This document shows positions 19,912-28,878 of a stretch of DNA of 64,000 nt, one piece after another (positions within the stretch are counted from its first letter, which is position 1; each line of letters starts with the position of its first letter). The position numbers were made by a program, and so were the translations under genes. This DNA is from Mucilaginibacter terrae (GTDB lineage Bacteria > Bacteroidota > Bacteroidia > Sphingobacteriales > Sphingobacteriaceae). The stretch covers positions 558,001-622,000 of the forward strand of contig NZ_JAVLVU010000001.1 in NCBI RefSeq assembly GCF_031951985.1, written 5' to 3'. Under the pieces are notes generated by a model. The model was given only the letters and a program-made list of their open reading frames with translations, searched no databases and was not told where the DNA came from.

Positions 19912-20754
19912 ATGAGTCAGGTAGTGCCAATTCAAACCCTGCATCTGTTTTCGAAGCTTGATCAATTGCTTCTTGAAGTGCTGAGACCTTTGTCATATGA
20001 TGCATGGGATTCAACAACTATTTCGCCGCAGTGGACTATTAAGGACATTGCAGCGCATTTGCTTGACGGTAATTTACGTACACTTTCGATAATTAGAGAT
20101 GGTTTTAAAGGTGATCCGCCCATAAACATAAATTCTTACCGCGATTTGGTAAACTACCTAAACGATCTTAACACCATATGGGTGTTGGCTTACAAGCGTG
20201 TTAGTCCAAACTTGTTGTTGCAAATGCTCGAATCTACAGGTAAAGAATACATACAGTGTCTTGAAAAACTCGAGCCATTTGATGAAGCTCTTTTTTCTGT
20301 GGCGTGGGCAGGCGAGGAGCAATCAGAAAACTGGTTCCACATAGCTCGTGAATATACCGAAAAGTGGCATCATCAGCAGCAAATACGCGAAGCCTTAGGC
20401 TTACAACAAGATCTCATGACTGCCGAATTTTTTAACCCGGTTATTGAGACCTTCATGAAGGCTGTACCACATGTTTATTCAAAAACCGAGGCTAATGTGG
20501 GAGATATTATCAGGATAGAAATAACCGGTGAAGGGGGCAATATTTGGTTCGTAGAGAAAACGTTGGGAGGCTGGCGTTTTATCAATAATATGGCCGGTGT
20601 ACCTCCCATAGCTTCGGTATCAATGCCCGGTAGCGTTGCCTGGAAACTTTTCACCAAAGGCATAAAGGCCCATGAAGCAGAAAACCACATCAAAACCGAA
20701 GGTGATGATGCTTTGGTTAAGCCTCTGTTAAGTATGATTGCTGTAATGGCTTAA
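19912..20754 (+). CDS. Maleylpyruvate isomerase N-terminal/DinB-like domain protein
   Basis: 280 residues from the ATG at 19912; a GTG seven codons earlier would overlap metZ. The N-terminal four-helix DinB-like domain has the expected metal-binding histidines in DIAAHLLDGN and EKWHHQQQIREAL, as in mycothiol- or bacillithiol-dependent transferases and the MDMPI family. The C-terminal ~100 residues form a second small domain of the sterol-carrier-like type. The thiol cofactor and reaction are unknown. Position behind osmC and metZ favours thiol chemistry. A strong terminator follows. Confidence 0.8.
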   Translation: MSQVVPIQTLHLFSKLDQLLLEVLRPLSYDAWDSTTISPQWTIKDIAAHLLDGNLRTLSIIRDGFKGDPPININSYRDLVNYLNDLNTIWVLAYKRVSPNLLLQMLESTGKEYIQCLEKLEPFDEALFSVAWAGEEQSENWFHIAREYTEKWHHQQQIREALGLQQDLMTAEFFNPVIETFMKAVPHVYSKTEANVGDIIRIEITGEGGNIWFVEKTLGGWRFINNMAGVPPIASVSMPGSVAWKLFTKGIKAHEAENHIKTEGDDALVKPLLSMIAVMA

Positions 20755-20794
20755 ATGCAGATGTATATTTAAGTAAACACTATAGTTGAATTTA

Positions 20795-20824
20795 AGGCCG
20801 GATAGTTATTATCCGGCTTTTTTA
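20795..20824 (+). terminator. Rho-independent terminator after the osmC-metZ operon
   Basis: GCCGGATA pairs with TATCCGGC around a short loop (GTTAT) and is followed by TTTTTT. It lies 40 bp after the DinB-like gene. Confidence 0.85.
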
Positions 20825-21021
20825 TGTTTACAACTCTTGGGTTTAAATCATAGATTGCTGTTAAACGTCTCATTTACAGTTTTATTATATATGATTTTAA
20901 TCATTTTTTAATAAGTTATTGCATTACACAGCTAACCTATGTGTAGGTATTGGCATTAATGTTGAAATGTAGCAACTCAACAGAGCAACACAAAGGCTCT
21001 TGAAAAACCAACATTGTATAT

Positions 21022-22356
21022 ATGAAGCTACATTTAAGAAAAGCAGGACTATTACTCACAGGAGTGGTAGTAAGCAGCAAATTATTTGCACAAACTCCCG
21101 ATTCGACTAAAAATTACGTACAGCCGTTTTCAGGCGAACAAAATTTCAGAACATGGTCAATAGGTGCACATGGCGGCATGATGTCTACTTACACTATTTT
21201 CAGAGGAAGTGAAGATTATAAAACACCAAACGAAAGATGGGGGTACGGCGGTTATGTAAAAAAACAAATACTACATTCTTTTGGCTTACAGGCCAACTTT
21301 TTCAGAGGCCACGTACAGGGAACTAATCCTGATGGTATTAACCCATTCCAGCGCTTCGAAACCAAAATTAAATATGCAGTTGACATTAGTGCCAACATTA
21401 CACTTGCTAATATTAACTGGAAAAATCACAAAAGCCTTATGCAACCTTACCTGAGTGTGGGTGGTGGTAGCATGAACTACAGCACATCATTGTACGCCGC
21501 AGGTGCAACATCACCAACTACCCGTACCGATGATTACCAACAATTTTACATACCGGTAGGTGCTGGTTTGAAAGTTAACTTAGCTCCGGGTATTAACCTT
21601 GATTTAGGTTACCAGGTTAATTTTGTACAAAGCGATAACTTAGACGGTTATAACTTCGGTGGCCGTAACGATAAATTCTCATATGCTCACGCGGGTTTAG
21701 AGTTTTCTTTAGGCAAAAAATCAAAACCACAATTAGCTACCCACAACCCGGTTAACTCTATGCGTACCGAGTATTTAATGGCCGAACGTGCATTACAAAT
21801 ACAGGTAGATCAGCAAAAAGCTGAAAACCAGAGACTGCGCGAAGATTTAAATACTACCAACCAAAACTTAGCACGCTTAACAGTTGATACCGATGGTGAC
21901 GGTGTATTAGACATCAATGATAAATGCCCTAACACGCCTAAGGGCACCAAGGTTGATGGTTCTGGCTGTCCGTTAGCTGCTCCGGTTACCAAAGTTTACG
22001 TAACTGAAGAAGATAAACGTGTAGTTAAAGATGCCATTGCAAACCTTGAGTTTGACTTAGGTAAAGCAACCATCCGCGAAAAATCGTTCCCAAGCTTAGA
22101 TAGAGTAGCCGAGTTATTGGTTAACAAAAACTTCAGCTTAAAATTAGCAGGCCACACTGATAATACCGGTTCGGATGCTTTGAACTTAAAATTGTCTAAA
22201 GACAGGGCAGAATCAATTAAAGCTTATTTGGTAGGCAAAGGTGCTAATGCATCACGTATTGAGGCTACCGGTTACGGTAAAACTCAGCCAATTGCTACCA
22301 ATGCTACTGCAGCTGGTCGTCAGCAAAACCGTAGGGTTGAATTTACTTTATATTAA
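21022..22356 (+). CDS. OmpA-family outer-membrane protein with thrombospondin type 3 repeat
   Basis: 444 residues. The signal peptide ends at LFAQ. An N-terminal beta-barrel-like domain (residues about 30-235) is followed by a coiled coil (AERALQIQVDQQKAENQRL) and a calcium-binding thrombospondin type 3 motif (DTDGDGVLDINDKCPNTPKG). The C-terminal OmpA peptidoglycan-binding domain has FDLGKATI, AGHTDNTGSDALN and RIEATGYGKTQPI. It tethers the outer membrane to the cell wall and is probably abundant, judging from the strong terminator and regular codon use. It is a single-gene unit. Confidence 0.95.
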   Translation: MKLHLRKAGLLLTGVVVSSKLFAQTPDSTKNYVQPFSGEQNFRTWSIGAHGGMMSTYTIFRGSEDYKTPNERWGYGGYVKKQILHSFGLQANFFRGHVQGTNPDGINPFQRFETKIKYAVDISANITLANINWKNHKSLMQPYLSVGGGSMNYSTSLYAAGATSPTTRTDDYQQFYIPVGAGLKVNLAPGINLDLGYQVNFVQSDNLDGYNFGGRNDKFSYAHAGLEFSLGKKSKPQLATHNPVNSMRTEYLMAERALQIQVDQQKAENQRLREDLNTTNQNLARLTVDTDGDGVLDINDKCPNTPKGTKVDGSGCPLAAPVTKVYVTEEDKRVVKDAIANLEFDLGKATIREKSFPSLDRVAELLVNKNFSLKLAGHTDNTGSDALNLKLSKDRAESIKAYLVGKGANASRIEATGYGKTQPIATNATAAGRQQNRRVEFTLY

Positions 22357-22376
22357 TTAATTCAGCGTTACGTAAC

Positions 22377-22412
22377 AAAAAAACGCCAGCTCAATTGAGC
22401 TGGCGTTTTTTT
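22377..22412 (+). terminator. Perfect-palindrome terminator after the OmpA gene
   Basis: An 18-bp arm AAAAAAACGCCAGCTCAA (22377-22394) is mirrored exactly by TTGAGCTGGCGTTTTTTT (22395-22412). The GC core with flanking A and T runs lets it work on both strands. It is 20 bp past the OmpA stop codon. Confidence 0.92.
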
Positions 22413-22429
22413 GTTTGTAGTTGATTGAG

Positions 22430-22513
22430 CGTCATTGCGAGGAACGAAGCAATCTCTGCATATACAAATCCATCTGGTAGGACTCAGAAATTGCTTCGTT
22501 CCTCGCAATGACG
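22430..22513. repeat. REP-like inverted repeat (GTCATTGCGAG type)
   Basis: Two 24-bp arms (22430-22453 and 22490-22513) are perfect reverse complements, each containing CGTCATTGCGAGG and GAAGCAAT, around a 36-bp spacer. The unit lies between the convergent OmpA and SRPBCC genes and has no coding content. A diverged relative with the same outer and inner motifs is at 24412-24545. Such dispersed palindromes are known in many bacterial genomes; their mover is not visible here. Confidence 0.85.
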
Positions 22514-22546
22514 TACTTTTAAGCTTTTTCCCCTCGGATAGTCAGG

Positions 22547-22930
22547 TTAAAAGCTTTCGTAAAACTCGGCAATACCACCAAAGTAAACTCCGTTCCAGCC
22601 ATCTACAATATCGTCGTAGGCTTCGTCGGGTATGTTGGTGTGCCTTAACTCACATGATGTTCCGCTTTTATCGGCATGCAGTTTAATGGTTACAATGGAT
22701 AGTTCATCCTGTCCGTCAAAATACCATTGCTGCACAATTTTTTTGTCTTCCTCAAACTCCATGTTTTTGCCAACAATGCTGCCATCCCACATGCTAAACT
22801 CGCTGCCTGGTTCGGTACTCATTTCGGCGGGTTCGCCGGTCCACAATTGTATAGTAAGCGGGTTGGTTATAGCCGCGTATATTTCCTGTGGCGTGGCCCC
22901 GATCATGTAATATTTTTTAAAATCCTTCAC
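22547..22930 (-). CDS. SRPBCC (AHSA1/START-like) domain protein
   Basis: 127 residues spanning one SRPBCC fold. The opening KKYYMIGATPQEIYAAITNPLTIQLW and later SEFSMWDGSIVGKNMEF are typical of the AHSA1-like bacterial branch. These small proteins bind hydrophobic ligands; no ligand can be assigned. It is 26 bp downstream of the acetate-transporter-like gene on the same strand and likely cotranscribed with it. Confidence 0.85.
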   Translation of the reverse strand: MKDFKKYYMIGATPQEIYAAITNPLTIQLWTGEPAEMSTEPGSEFSMWDGSIVGKNMEFEEDKKIVQQWYFDGQDELSIVTIKLHADKSGTSCELRHTNIPDEAYDDIVDGWNGVYFGGIAEFYESF

Positions 22931-22956
22931 AAAGGCAAACTTAACAATAATACAGC

Positions 22957-23550
22957 TTACTTTGCATCAACCGGGCCAATTGGCAGCACGGTTTTGCCGT
23001 AAACCTCATTAAGTACACCTGCAATGCCCGTGTAAATGGCCGATGCACCGCAAATAATACCCTCGTAACCGGCCAAATGCTTAATATCTGCATTGCCGCT
23101 GGCATCGCCCCAAACCAATAAGCCAAACAATATGACCAAAGAACCAAATACGAACTGTAAGGCACGGTTTAACCTAAGCGTTCCAAAAAATAGGCAAAGT
23201 GTAAATATGCCCCACATACTAAGGTAAGCCACCATGCTGCCATTACTGGCCGGATCGGCCCAGCCCAGTTTAGGCATCACAATTAATGCTACCAATGATA
23301 GCCAGAAGAAACCGTAAGAAGTAAAGGCTGTTAAGCCAAAAGTGTTGTTCTTTTTAGCTTCAATTACTCCGGCGATAACCTGTGCAAGGCCGCCATAAAA
23401 TATACCCATGGCCAAAATCATCGAGCTTAGTTCGGTAAAACCGGCGTTATGAATATTAAGTAATACGGTTGTAAGGCCAAAGGCGCATAGGCCAAGCGGG
23501 GCCGGATTGGCAATGCCATCCTTAACCACCACAGGGGTTGTTGGAATCAT
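22957..23550 (-). CDS. Acetate uptake transporter, GPR1/FUN34/YaaH (SatP) family
   Basis: 197 residues from the ATG at 23550. I chose this over an upstream TTG because the family starts shortly before [14 protein letters not shown], the conserved signature. Six hydrophobic segments are visible, including [18 protein letters not shown] and [12 protein letters not shown]. Relatives carry acetate and succinate across the inner membrane with protons. It precedes the SRPBCC gene. It is divergent from gpmA, about 106 bp away. Confidence 0.9.
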   Translation of the reverse strand: MIPTTPVVVKDGIANPAPLGLCAFGLTTVLLNIHNAGFTELSSMILAMGIFYGGLAQVIAGVIEAKKNNTFGLTAFTSYGFFWLSLVALIVMPKLGWADPASNGSMVAYLSMWGIFTLCLFFGTLRLNRALQFVFGSLVILFGLLVWGDASGNADIKHLAGYEGIICGASAIYTGIAGVLNEVYGKTVLPIGPVDAK

Positions 23551-23656
23551 AATAAGAATTAGTTTATAAATGGTTAGTGGCTGCAATATAAAGTATTCAC
23601 CATCATTTCACAAAAAAATGACAAACTGCTTGTACACATAAGCGTTATATTTCGAT

Positions 23657-24347
23657 ATGGCTTTACAACTTTTACTATTACGACACGGAGAGAGTGAATG
23701 GAATAAAGAGAACCGCTTTACCGGTTGGACAGATGTAGATCTCTCGGAAGAGGGCAAAAAGCAGGCTCAACACGCAGGGCAGCTTTTAAAAGCTAATGGT
23801 TTTACTTTTGATGTAGGCTTTACCTCGGTATTAAAACGCTCGATAAAAACCCTGCATATCGTGTTGGAAGAATTAGACCATCTATGGATTCCGGTACAAA
23901 AATCATGGCGTTTAAATGAACGTTTTTATGGTGCCTTGCAAGGCCTTAATAAGCAGGAAACCATTGAAAAATATGGTGAAGAACAGGTACATAAGTGGCG
24001 CCGCGACCCCGGCCGAGCATCCACCAGCTATAACCGAGGAAGACGAACGTTTTCCGGGCCATTATTTGAGGTATAATGATTTAACTTACCGCGAGTTGCC
24101 GTTAACCGAAAACCTGAGCGAAACTATGACCCGTGCCTTACCTTTTTGGCACGAGAGTATTGTACCTGCACTTCGACAAAACCAAAAAGTAATTATATGC
24201 GCCCACGGTAACAGCCTGCGAGCTTTGGTACAATACATAGATAACTTAACCGACGAACAAGTAACTGACCTGGACATACCCACAGCCACGCCTTGGGTAT
24301 ATGAACTGGATGACCGGCTGAACCAGATCAGGCATTATTATTTGTAG
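23657..24347 (+). pseudogene. gpmA: 2,3-bisphosphoglycerate-dependent phosphoglycerate mutase, frameshifted
   Basis: The gene is split into two frames. The first 117 or so codons encode the start of GpmA with the catalytic LRHGESEWN (His10) and [16 protein letters not shown]. After KWRRD the frame turns to nonsense and stops at 24074-24076. The correct protein resumes in the next frame as [18 protein letters not shown] and continues with IICAHGNSLRALV (second catalytic His) to the normal C-terminal region. The cause is one surplus C in the run CCCC at 24007-24010; three Cs would restore a single protein. Either the gene is inactive, the glycolytic step being done by another enzyme, or this is a sequencing error. 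Pseudogene status is therefore provisional. Confidence 0.85.
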
Positions 24348-24594
24348 ATGTGCAGATATGCTGATGAGTAGATGTGCAAATGATTGTCAGGCGGCCGTTT
24401 TTTATTTCCACCACGTCATTGCGAGATGGAAAGGGTAAAGTGCATGGTGTACCGAAGCAATCCCTGCGTAGGCAAGGCGTTTATATATAGTTCAGAGATT
24501 GCTTCGACGACCACGCTCTCCCCACCTCTGTCTCGCAATGACGTGTTATAGGGTAGGACATCTGCACATTTACTAATTTGCACATCTGCACATC
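24347..24594. repeat. Outer inverted repeat (GATGTGCAGAT type) enclosing a REP-like unit
   Basis: Arms of 36 bp at 24347-24382 and 24559-24594 are reverse complements with six mismatches and share GATGTGCAGA and ATGTGCA motifs. They enclose the REP-like unit at 24412-24545, giving a nested palindromic block directly after the gpmA stop codon. It is non-coding. The same words recur within each arm (GATGTGCA twice), so the arm is itself a short tandem of related units. Confidence 0.75.
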
Positions 24595-24705
24595 AATCCC
24601 CTATGCTAATATCCGCCTACAATCAAGCTAATATTACATATATAATTTAACAGGTATAGTTTATATCTTGCGGCACAACTACACATACAAAACAACTGCG
24701 TTGCA
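24348..24705. other. Intergenic stretch between gpmA and fkp
   Basis: 358 bp without a gene. Most of it is the nested repeat block. The last 110 bp, AT-rich, should hold the fkp promoter; TATATCTTG at 24661-24671 resembles the Bacteroidota -7 box with one mismatch, about 35 nt before the fkp start. Confidence 0.5.
24412..24545. repeat. Second REP-like inverted repeat (GTCATTGCGAG type)
   Basis: Outer arms CACGTCATTGCGAGA (24412-24426) and its reverse complement (24531-24545) are perfect over 15 bp. Inner arms CGAAGCAATC (24453-24462) and GATTGCTTCG (24497-24506) are perfect over 10 bp. Between outer and inner arms the two sides are only loosely complementary and purine/pyrimidine-biased. It shares both motifs with the unit at 22430-22513 but carries about 25 extra bases per side. 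Confidence 0.8.
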
Positions 24706-27519
24706 ATGTTAAAAAAGCTGCTTACTATACCTCCTTCGTTCAAAAAATTTGGCGATGAATACTTCGCCCATGAAAACTATTTCTTTTGTACCGATCCCCC
24801 CTCGGGCAAAATAGGTTCAGGAGGTGGAACTGTCAACTTACTTTACGAAGCATTTAAAAACGAAAGCAGCGAAGACAAGATAGACAATTGGCTGCAAAAA
24901 GATAACCGCCTGATCATACATGCCGGTGGACAAAGTCGCCGCGCTCCGGCTTATGCAGCCGTGGGTAAAGTGTTTACGCCTATGCCTATTTTCCGGTGGA
25001 AGCGTGGTCAGCAAATAGATCAGTCGCTGATTGACTTGCAGATACCTCTTTTTGAAGACATCTTAAACAATGCACCCGAGGGCTTGAACCATTTGGTGGC
25101 CAGCGGCGATGTACTGATACGTACCGAAGGCGCACTGCCCGAAATACCCGATGCCGATGTGGTATGCTTTGGCTTATGGGAACAGGCCGAAAAAGCCTCA
25201 AACTTTGGAGTATTCTTCTCTCAAAAAAGTGCACCTAAAGAACTGGCTTTTACCCTGCAAAAACCATCGGCCGAAAGGTTACAGGAGTTACAGCCCGACC
25301 ATTTGTTTTATATCGATATAGGTATATGGCTGTTTAAACCTAAAGCGCTTAAATTAATATTTGACCGTTGCGGTTGGGACGAAGCTACCCAAAGCTTCCC
25401 TAACGGCGCACCGTCGTTTTATGATATGTACACCACCTTTGGGCAGGCATTGGGCAACAATCCTACCTTAAAGGATGAGGCCATTAATGAGCTTAAAGTT
25501 GCGGTAGTACCGCTGCCAAAGGGAGAGTTCTATCATTTTGGCAACAGTGCCGAGTTAATTGAATCGACCAGTAAACTGCAGGGATTGGTTAAAAATCAGG
25601 AAGAGATTTGGCAAAACAAAATTAAACCGACCCCTGATTTATTTACCTTGAATGCCGTAACCAAGGTTGAACTTACCAGCAAAAATAGCCATATCTGGGT
25701 AGAGAACAGTTGGATCGGTCCGCAATGGCAATTGGATAACAAACACATTATAACCGGCGCGCCTGAGAATAACTGGCAACTAACCCTGCCGGCCCAAACC
25801 TGTATTGATTTTATTCCGGTAGGCGAGGGCAATGAATACTGTGTACGGATTTATGATTTTTATAATCCGCAATTACCTAAAAGAGGTATGAATGCCGATC
25901 ATATATTTAATGCCGGAGACTGGTTTTATGAGCCTGTTTACGAGGTGTTTAAAACTGATGAGCTGAATGAAGACGTTGTTCAAAATCTCATATATAATCC
26001 GTTTAGCTATGTAGGCAGCCAACGCAGGTTAATAAGCGCTGCTAACCTGGCCAATGAGGTTAATCTGTTTCGCCAATACGCGCAGCGCAATGCTTACCTT
26101 AAACTAAATATGGCTGGTATAGCCAGCAACTGGAAACGGTCGGTTTTTTACCAGCTCGATTTAAAACACGCAGCAGGTGTATACAATAAGTCGGGTTTGG
26201 AATTACCTGCCGAACTACCTGCCGATGCACCGTTACTTACCCGCCTGCACGACCAGATGTTCAGAAGTGAAGTACTGGTAAAAACTGGCAATGAGGGTAA
26301 AATAATCGAAGCCAAGGTTTACGAGGGCAGGGCCTTTAGTTTACTGGGGCAAACCATTATTGAAACCGCCAAAACCGAATTGGTTGAACCGCAATTGAAC
26401 GTAATGAGCGACCAGATTGTGTGGGGACGCAGCCCTATAAGGCTTGATTTGGCCGGCGGCTGGACAGATACCCCGCCCAATTGCCTCATTAACGGCGGTA
26501 AGGTACTTAACCTGGCCGTTGAGTTAAACGGTCAGCCACCTTTACAGGTGTTCATTAAACCGTCGGAAGAATTTGCCATTACGCTGCGGTCAATTGATTT
26601 AGGTGTAAAGGAAGACGTTACTACATACGAACAGTTAAATGATTACAATGGTGCCATTGGGTCGGCATTTAGTATACCCAAGGCGGCTTTATGTTTAGCC
26701 GGGTTTAACCCCGAGTTTTCTGAAGTGCGTTACAGCTCTTTACGGGAGCAGTTAGAAGCATTTGGTTCGGGCATCGAAATATCGTTGCTGGCGGCTATTC
26801 CTAAAGGTTCGGGCTTGGGCACCAGTTCAATACTGGCCAGCACCGTACTGGGCACCCTGAGCGATTTTTGTAACCTTAAGTGGGATAAATACATGATATG
26901 CTCGCGCACCCTGGTGTTAGAGCAAATGCTTACCACCGGCGGCGGCTGGCAAGACCAGTACGGCGGCGTGTTTGGCGGTATTAAGCTGCTGGAGAGCAAG
27001 CCCGGTATTATACAACAACCCACCGTGCGCTGGGCACCCGATCATATTTTTACCGATGCCACCAACGCCTCAAGCGTACTTTTATACTATACCGGCATAA
27101 CTCGTATGGCCAAAAACATACTGGCCGAAATTGTAAAAGGCATGTTTTTGAACGGAAACCAATACTTGCGCATACTGGAAGAAATGAACCACCATGCGCT
27201 GAAAACCTACGAGGCATTTCAGTACGGTAATATGGACGATGTGGCGCACGCCGTGGGCAAAAGCTGGAAGCTAAACCAACGCCTCGACAGCGGCACTAAC
27301 ACCCCCGAAACCCAAGCCATCATTGACCGCATTGCCGATTACATGGTAAGCTGCAAACTACTGGGTGCAGGCGGCGGAGGCTACATGCTCATTTTTGCCA
27401 AAGATGCCGCAGCCGCAGCCCGCATACGCGCCACACTCAACGCCAACCCAACCAACAAAAGGGCCCGTTTTGTGGATTGGTCGATTTCTAAGGATGGGTT
27501 TAAGGTATCGAGGAGTTAG
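24706..27519 (+). CDS. fkp: Bifunctional L-fucokinase / L-fucose-1-phosphate guanylyltransferase
   Basis: 937 residues, close to the 949 of Bacteroides fragilis Fkp. The N-terminal half is the pyrophosphorylase, with GSGGGTVNLL (about residue 37) and HAGGQSRRAPAYA. A left-handed beta-helix-like middle follows. The C-terminal GHMP kinase has PIRLDLAGGWTDTPP, the ATP loop PKGSGLGTSS (about residue 698) and GAGGGGYML (about 887). The enzyme salvages external L-fucose to GDP-fucose for glycosylating surface polysaccharide and proteins. It stands alone between a repeat block and a strong terminator. No fucose transporter or isomerase is in the window. Confidence 0.96.
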   Translation: MLKKLLTIPPSFKKFGDEYFAHENYFFCTDPPSGKIGSGGGTVNLLYEAFKNESSEDKIDNWLQKDNRLIIHAGGQSRRAPAYAAVGKVFTPMPIFRWKRGQQIDQSLIDLQIPLFEDILNNAPEGLNHLVASGDVLIRTEGALPEIPDADVVCFGLWEQAEKASNFGVFFSQKSAPKELAFTLQKPSAERLQELQPDHLFYIDIGIWLFKPKALKLIFDRCGWDEATQSFPNGAPSFYDMYTTFGQALGNNPTLKDEAINELKVAVVPLPKGEFYHFGNSAELIESTSKLQGLVKNQEEIWQNKIKPTPDLFTLNAVTKVELTSKNSHIWVENSWIGPQWQLDNKHIITGAPENNWQLTLPAQTCIDFIPVGEGNEYCVRIYDFYNPQLPKRGMNADHIFNAGDWFYEPVYEVFKTDELNEDVVQNLIYNPFSYVGSQRRLISAANLANEVNLFRQYAQRNAYLKLNMAGIASNWKRSVFYQLDLKHAAGVYNKSGLELPAELPADAPLLTRLHDQMFRSEVLVKTGNEGKIIEAKVYEGRAFSLLGQTIIETAKTELVEPQLNVMSDQIVWGRSPIRLDLAGGWTDTPPNCLINGGKVLNLAVELNGQPPLQVFIKPSEEFAITLRSIDLGVKEDVTTYEQLNDYNGAIGSAFSIPKAALCLAGFNPEFSEVRYSSLREQLEAFGSGIEISLLAAIPKGSGLGTSSILASTVLGTLSDFCNLKWDKYMICSRTLVLEQMLTTGGGWQDQYGGVFGGIKLLESKPGIIQQPTVRWAPDHIFTDATNASSVLLYYTGITRMAKNILAEIVKGMFLNGNQYLRILEEMNHHALKTYEAFQYGNMDDVAHAVGKSWKLNQRLDSGTNTPETQAIIDRIADYMVSCKLLGAGGGGYMLIFAKDAAAAARIRATLNANPTNKRARFVDWSISKDGFKVSRS

Positions 27520-27522
27520 GTA

Positions 27523-27580
27523 AAAAACACATAAAAAAAATGCCACTAATATTTTAGTGGCATTTTTTTTATGTGTTTTT
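27523..27580. terminator. Long bidirectional terminator after fkp
   Basis: The 27-bp arm 27523-27549 (AAAAACACATA, an A run, TGCCACTAA) is mirrored without a mismatch by 27554-27580 around the loop TATT. The GC core TGCCACT/AGTGGCA carries A and T runs on either side, so it can stop transcripts from fkp and from the opposite strand. Confidence 0.9.
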
Positions 27581-27726
27581 ACTATAAGTATACCTTGTGA
27601 TGGGAGGAAAGATTTAAATTTTGGCTTTATACCATATTAGATTGATAAATGCATCTTTGCTTGTCTTTCGATATAATTTCATTTTTAACTATCAATAAAA
27701 TACGCACCATTTTTTGCGCAATTATA

Positions 27727-28740
27727 TTAACTTCCTTCGCTCACAAAGGCTACCTTTTCGGGTTCTTTAAGTAACTCTGCTATTACGGCTTTAACAATTT
27801 TACTCCGCATGTATGAGGAGTGCTTTGGGTTAACAATATAGATCAGCAATACTTCTACCCAATTATTTTCATGTATTCTGAAATTCACGAACGGAAACTC
27901 CTCAATATCAATATCATCTACCGGGGTTGCTGATATTTCGTTACGCATATCCTGTACATGTGCCTTGGTTTCGGCATCCAACTGTTGCATGGTAATAGCT
28001 TTCACTTTTCGTTCTACCCAATCCAAATCACTTTTGTAGGTGATGTAAAAAGAAATTTCATTCCACACCAGAGGGTATTTTTGCCAGGAGTAATTGTAGA
28101 CCTGGTTCTGAAATACCAAACTATTAGGAAAACGTATAAGGCGCCCACTTGGGAGATCGCTGGTCATGAGGTTGCCGGCAAATTCCCAAAGTGTAGTATC
28201 TAAAAAGTTAATTTCCACCACGTCACCATTAAAACTGCCTACCTGTATGCGGTCGCCAACCTTAAATGGTCCGCGCATTACGATATAAAACCAACCTATG
28301 AGAGACGAAATAGGTGTTTGTAAGGCAAAACCCAGTAATAGGGAAATTAAGCCTAAAGAAACAGCGGCGGTATACCAATTGGCATTAAGAAATGAGATGA
28401 AGATAAATATAATGATGACAAACGTAACCAAGCGTGTGAACTGTACAAGGTTGTATAAAAGCCCTTTCTCTAAAGAACCCTTAGCAATTTGACTTTGAAC
28501 AAAACGAGAAAGCACCAAAATACCAAAACTAAAAGTTCCGGCTAATAAAATGTTATTCAATAGGTCATGATACGCCCCTATAAAAGCAAACGCTTTTAAA
28601 CGAAGAACGAAAGTTGTGCAAAAGCATAACACGCCGCCAAAAATGTAAGCACTGATCTTTGCCTTTCTGACCCCATCATTATGAAGTTTCTTTATGGTTT
28701 CCCTTTGCTCCTGCGTAGGTTGTTGTTCTTTAATTTCCAT
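27727..28740 (-). CDS. MscS-family mechanosensitive channel
   Basis: 337 residues. The N-terminus is cytoplasmic and charged, followed by four or five hydrophobic segments. The pore helix and beta domain carry LGFALQTPISSLIGWFYI then GPFKVGDRIQVGSFNGDVVEI, the MscS signature. A C-terminal alpha/beta domain ends the protein. Such channels open under hypo-osmotic shock to release solutes from the inner membrane. It is a lone gene, with a 207-bp non-coding stretch to the fkp terminator. Confidence 0.93.
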   Translation of the reverse strand: MEIKEQQPTQEQRETIKKLHNDGVRKAKISAYIFGGVLCFCTTFVLRLKAFAFIGAYHDLLNNILLAGTFSFGILVLSRFVQSQIAKGSLEKGLLYNLVQFTRLVTFVIIIFIFISFLNANWYTAAVSLGLISLLLGFALQTPISSLIGWFYIVMRGPFKVGDRIQVGSFNGDVVEINFLDTTLWEFAGNLMTSDLPSGRLIRFPNSLVFQNQVYNYSWQKYPLVWNEISFYITYKSDLDWVERKVKAITMQQLDAETKAHVQDMRNEISATPVDDIDIEEFPFVNFRIHENNWVEVLLIYIVNPKHSSYMRSKIVKAVIAELLKEPEKVAFVSEGS

Positions 28741-28878
28741 TAGTATTGAAGAGTATCAGCTATGAACAGGTAAGATAGAGATTTGCAAATGAGTTTTACA
28801 GTAATTAGCGCTATTAAGAATATGATTGCCAAAATTTTTACGGCATAATCTTATTTTTATATTAAAAAGGTACCCTGT

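Noticed and set aside
24007..24010. Programmed ribosomal frameshift in gpmA
   Set aside because: The C run lacks a typical slippery heptamer with a downstream structure and no known mutase uses recoding; an indel is simpler.
24347..24594. CRISPR array
   Set aside because: The repeats are inverted pairs, not regularly spaced direct repeats with unique spacers.
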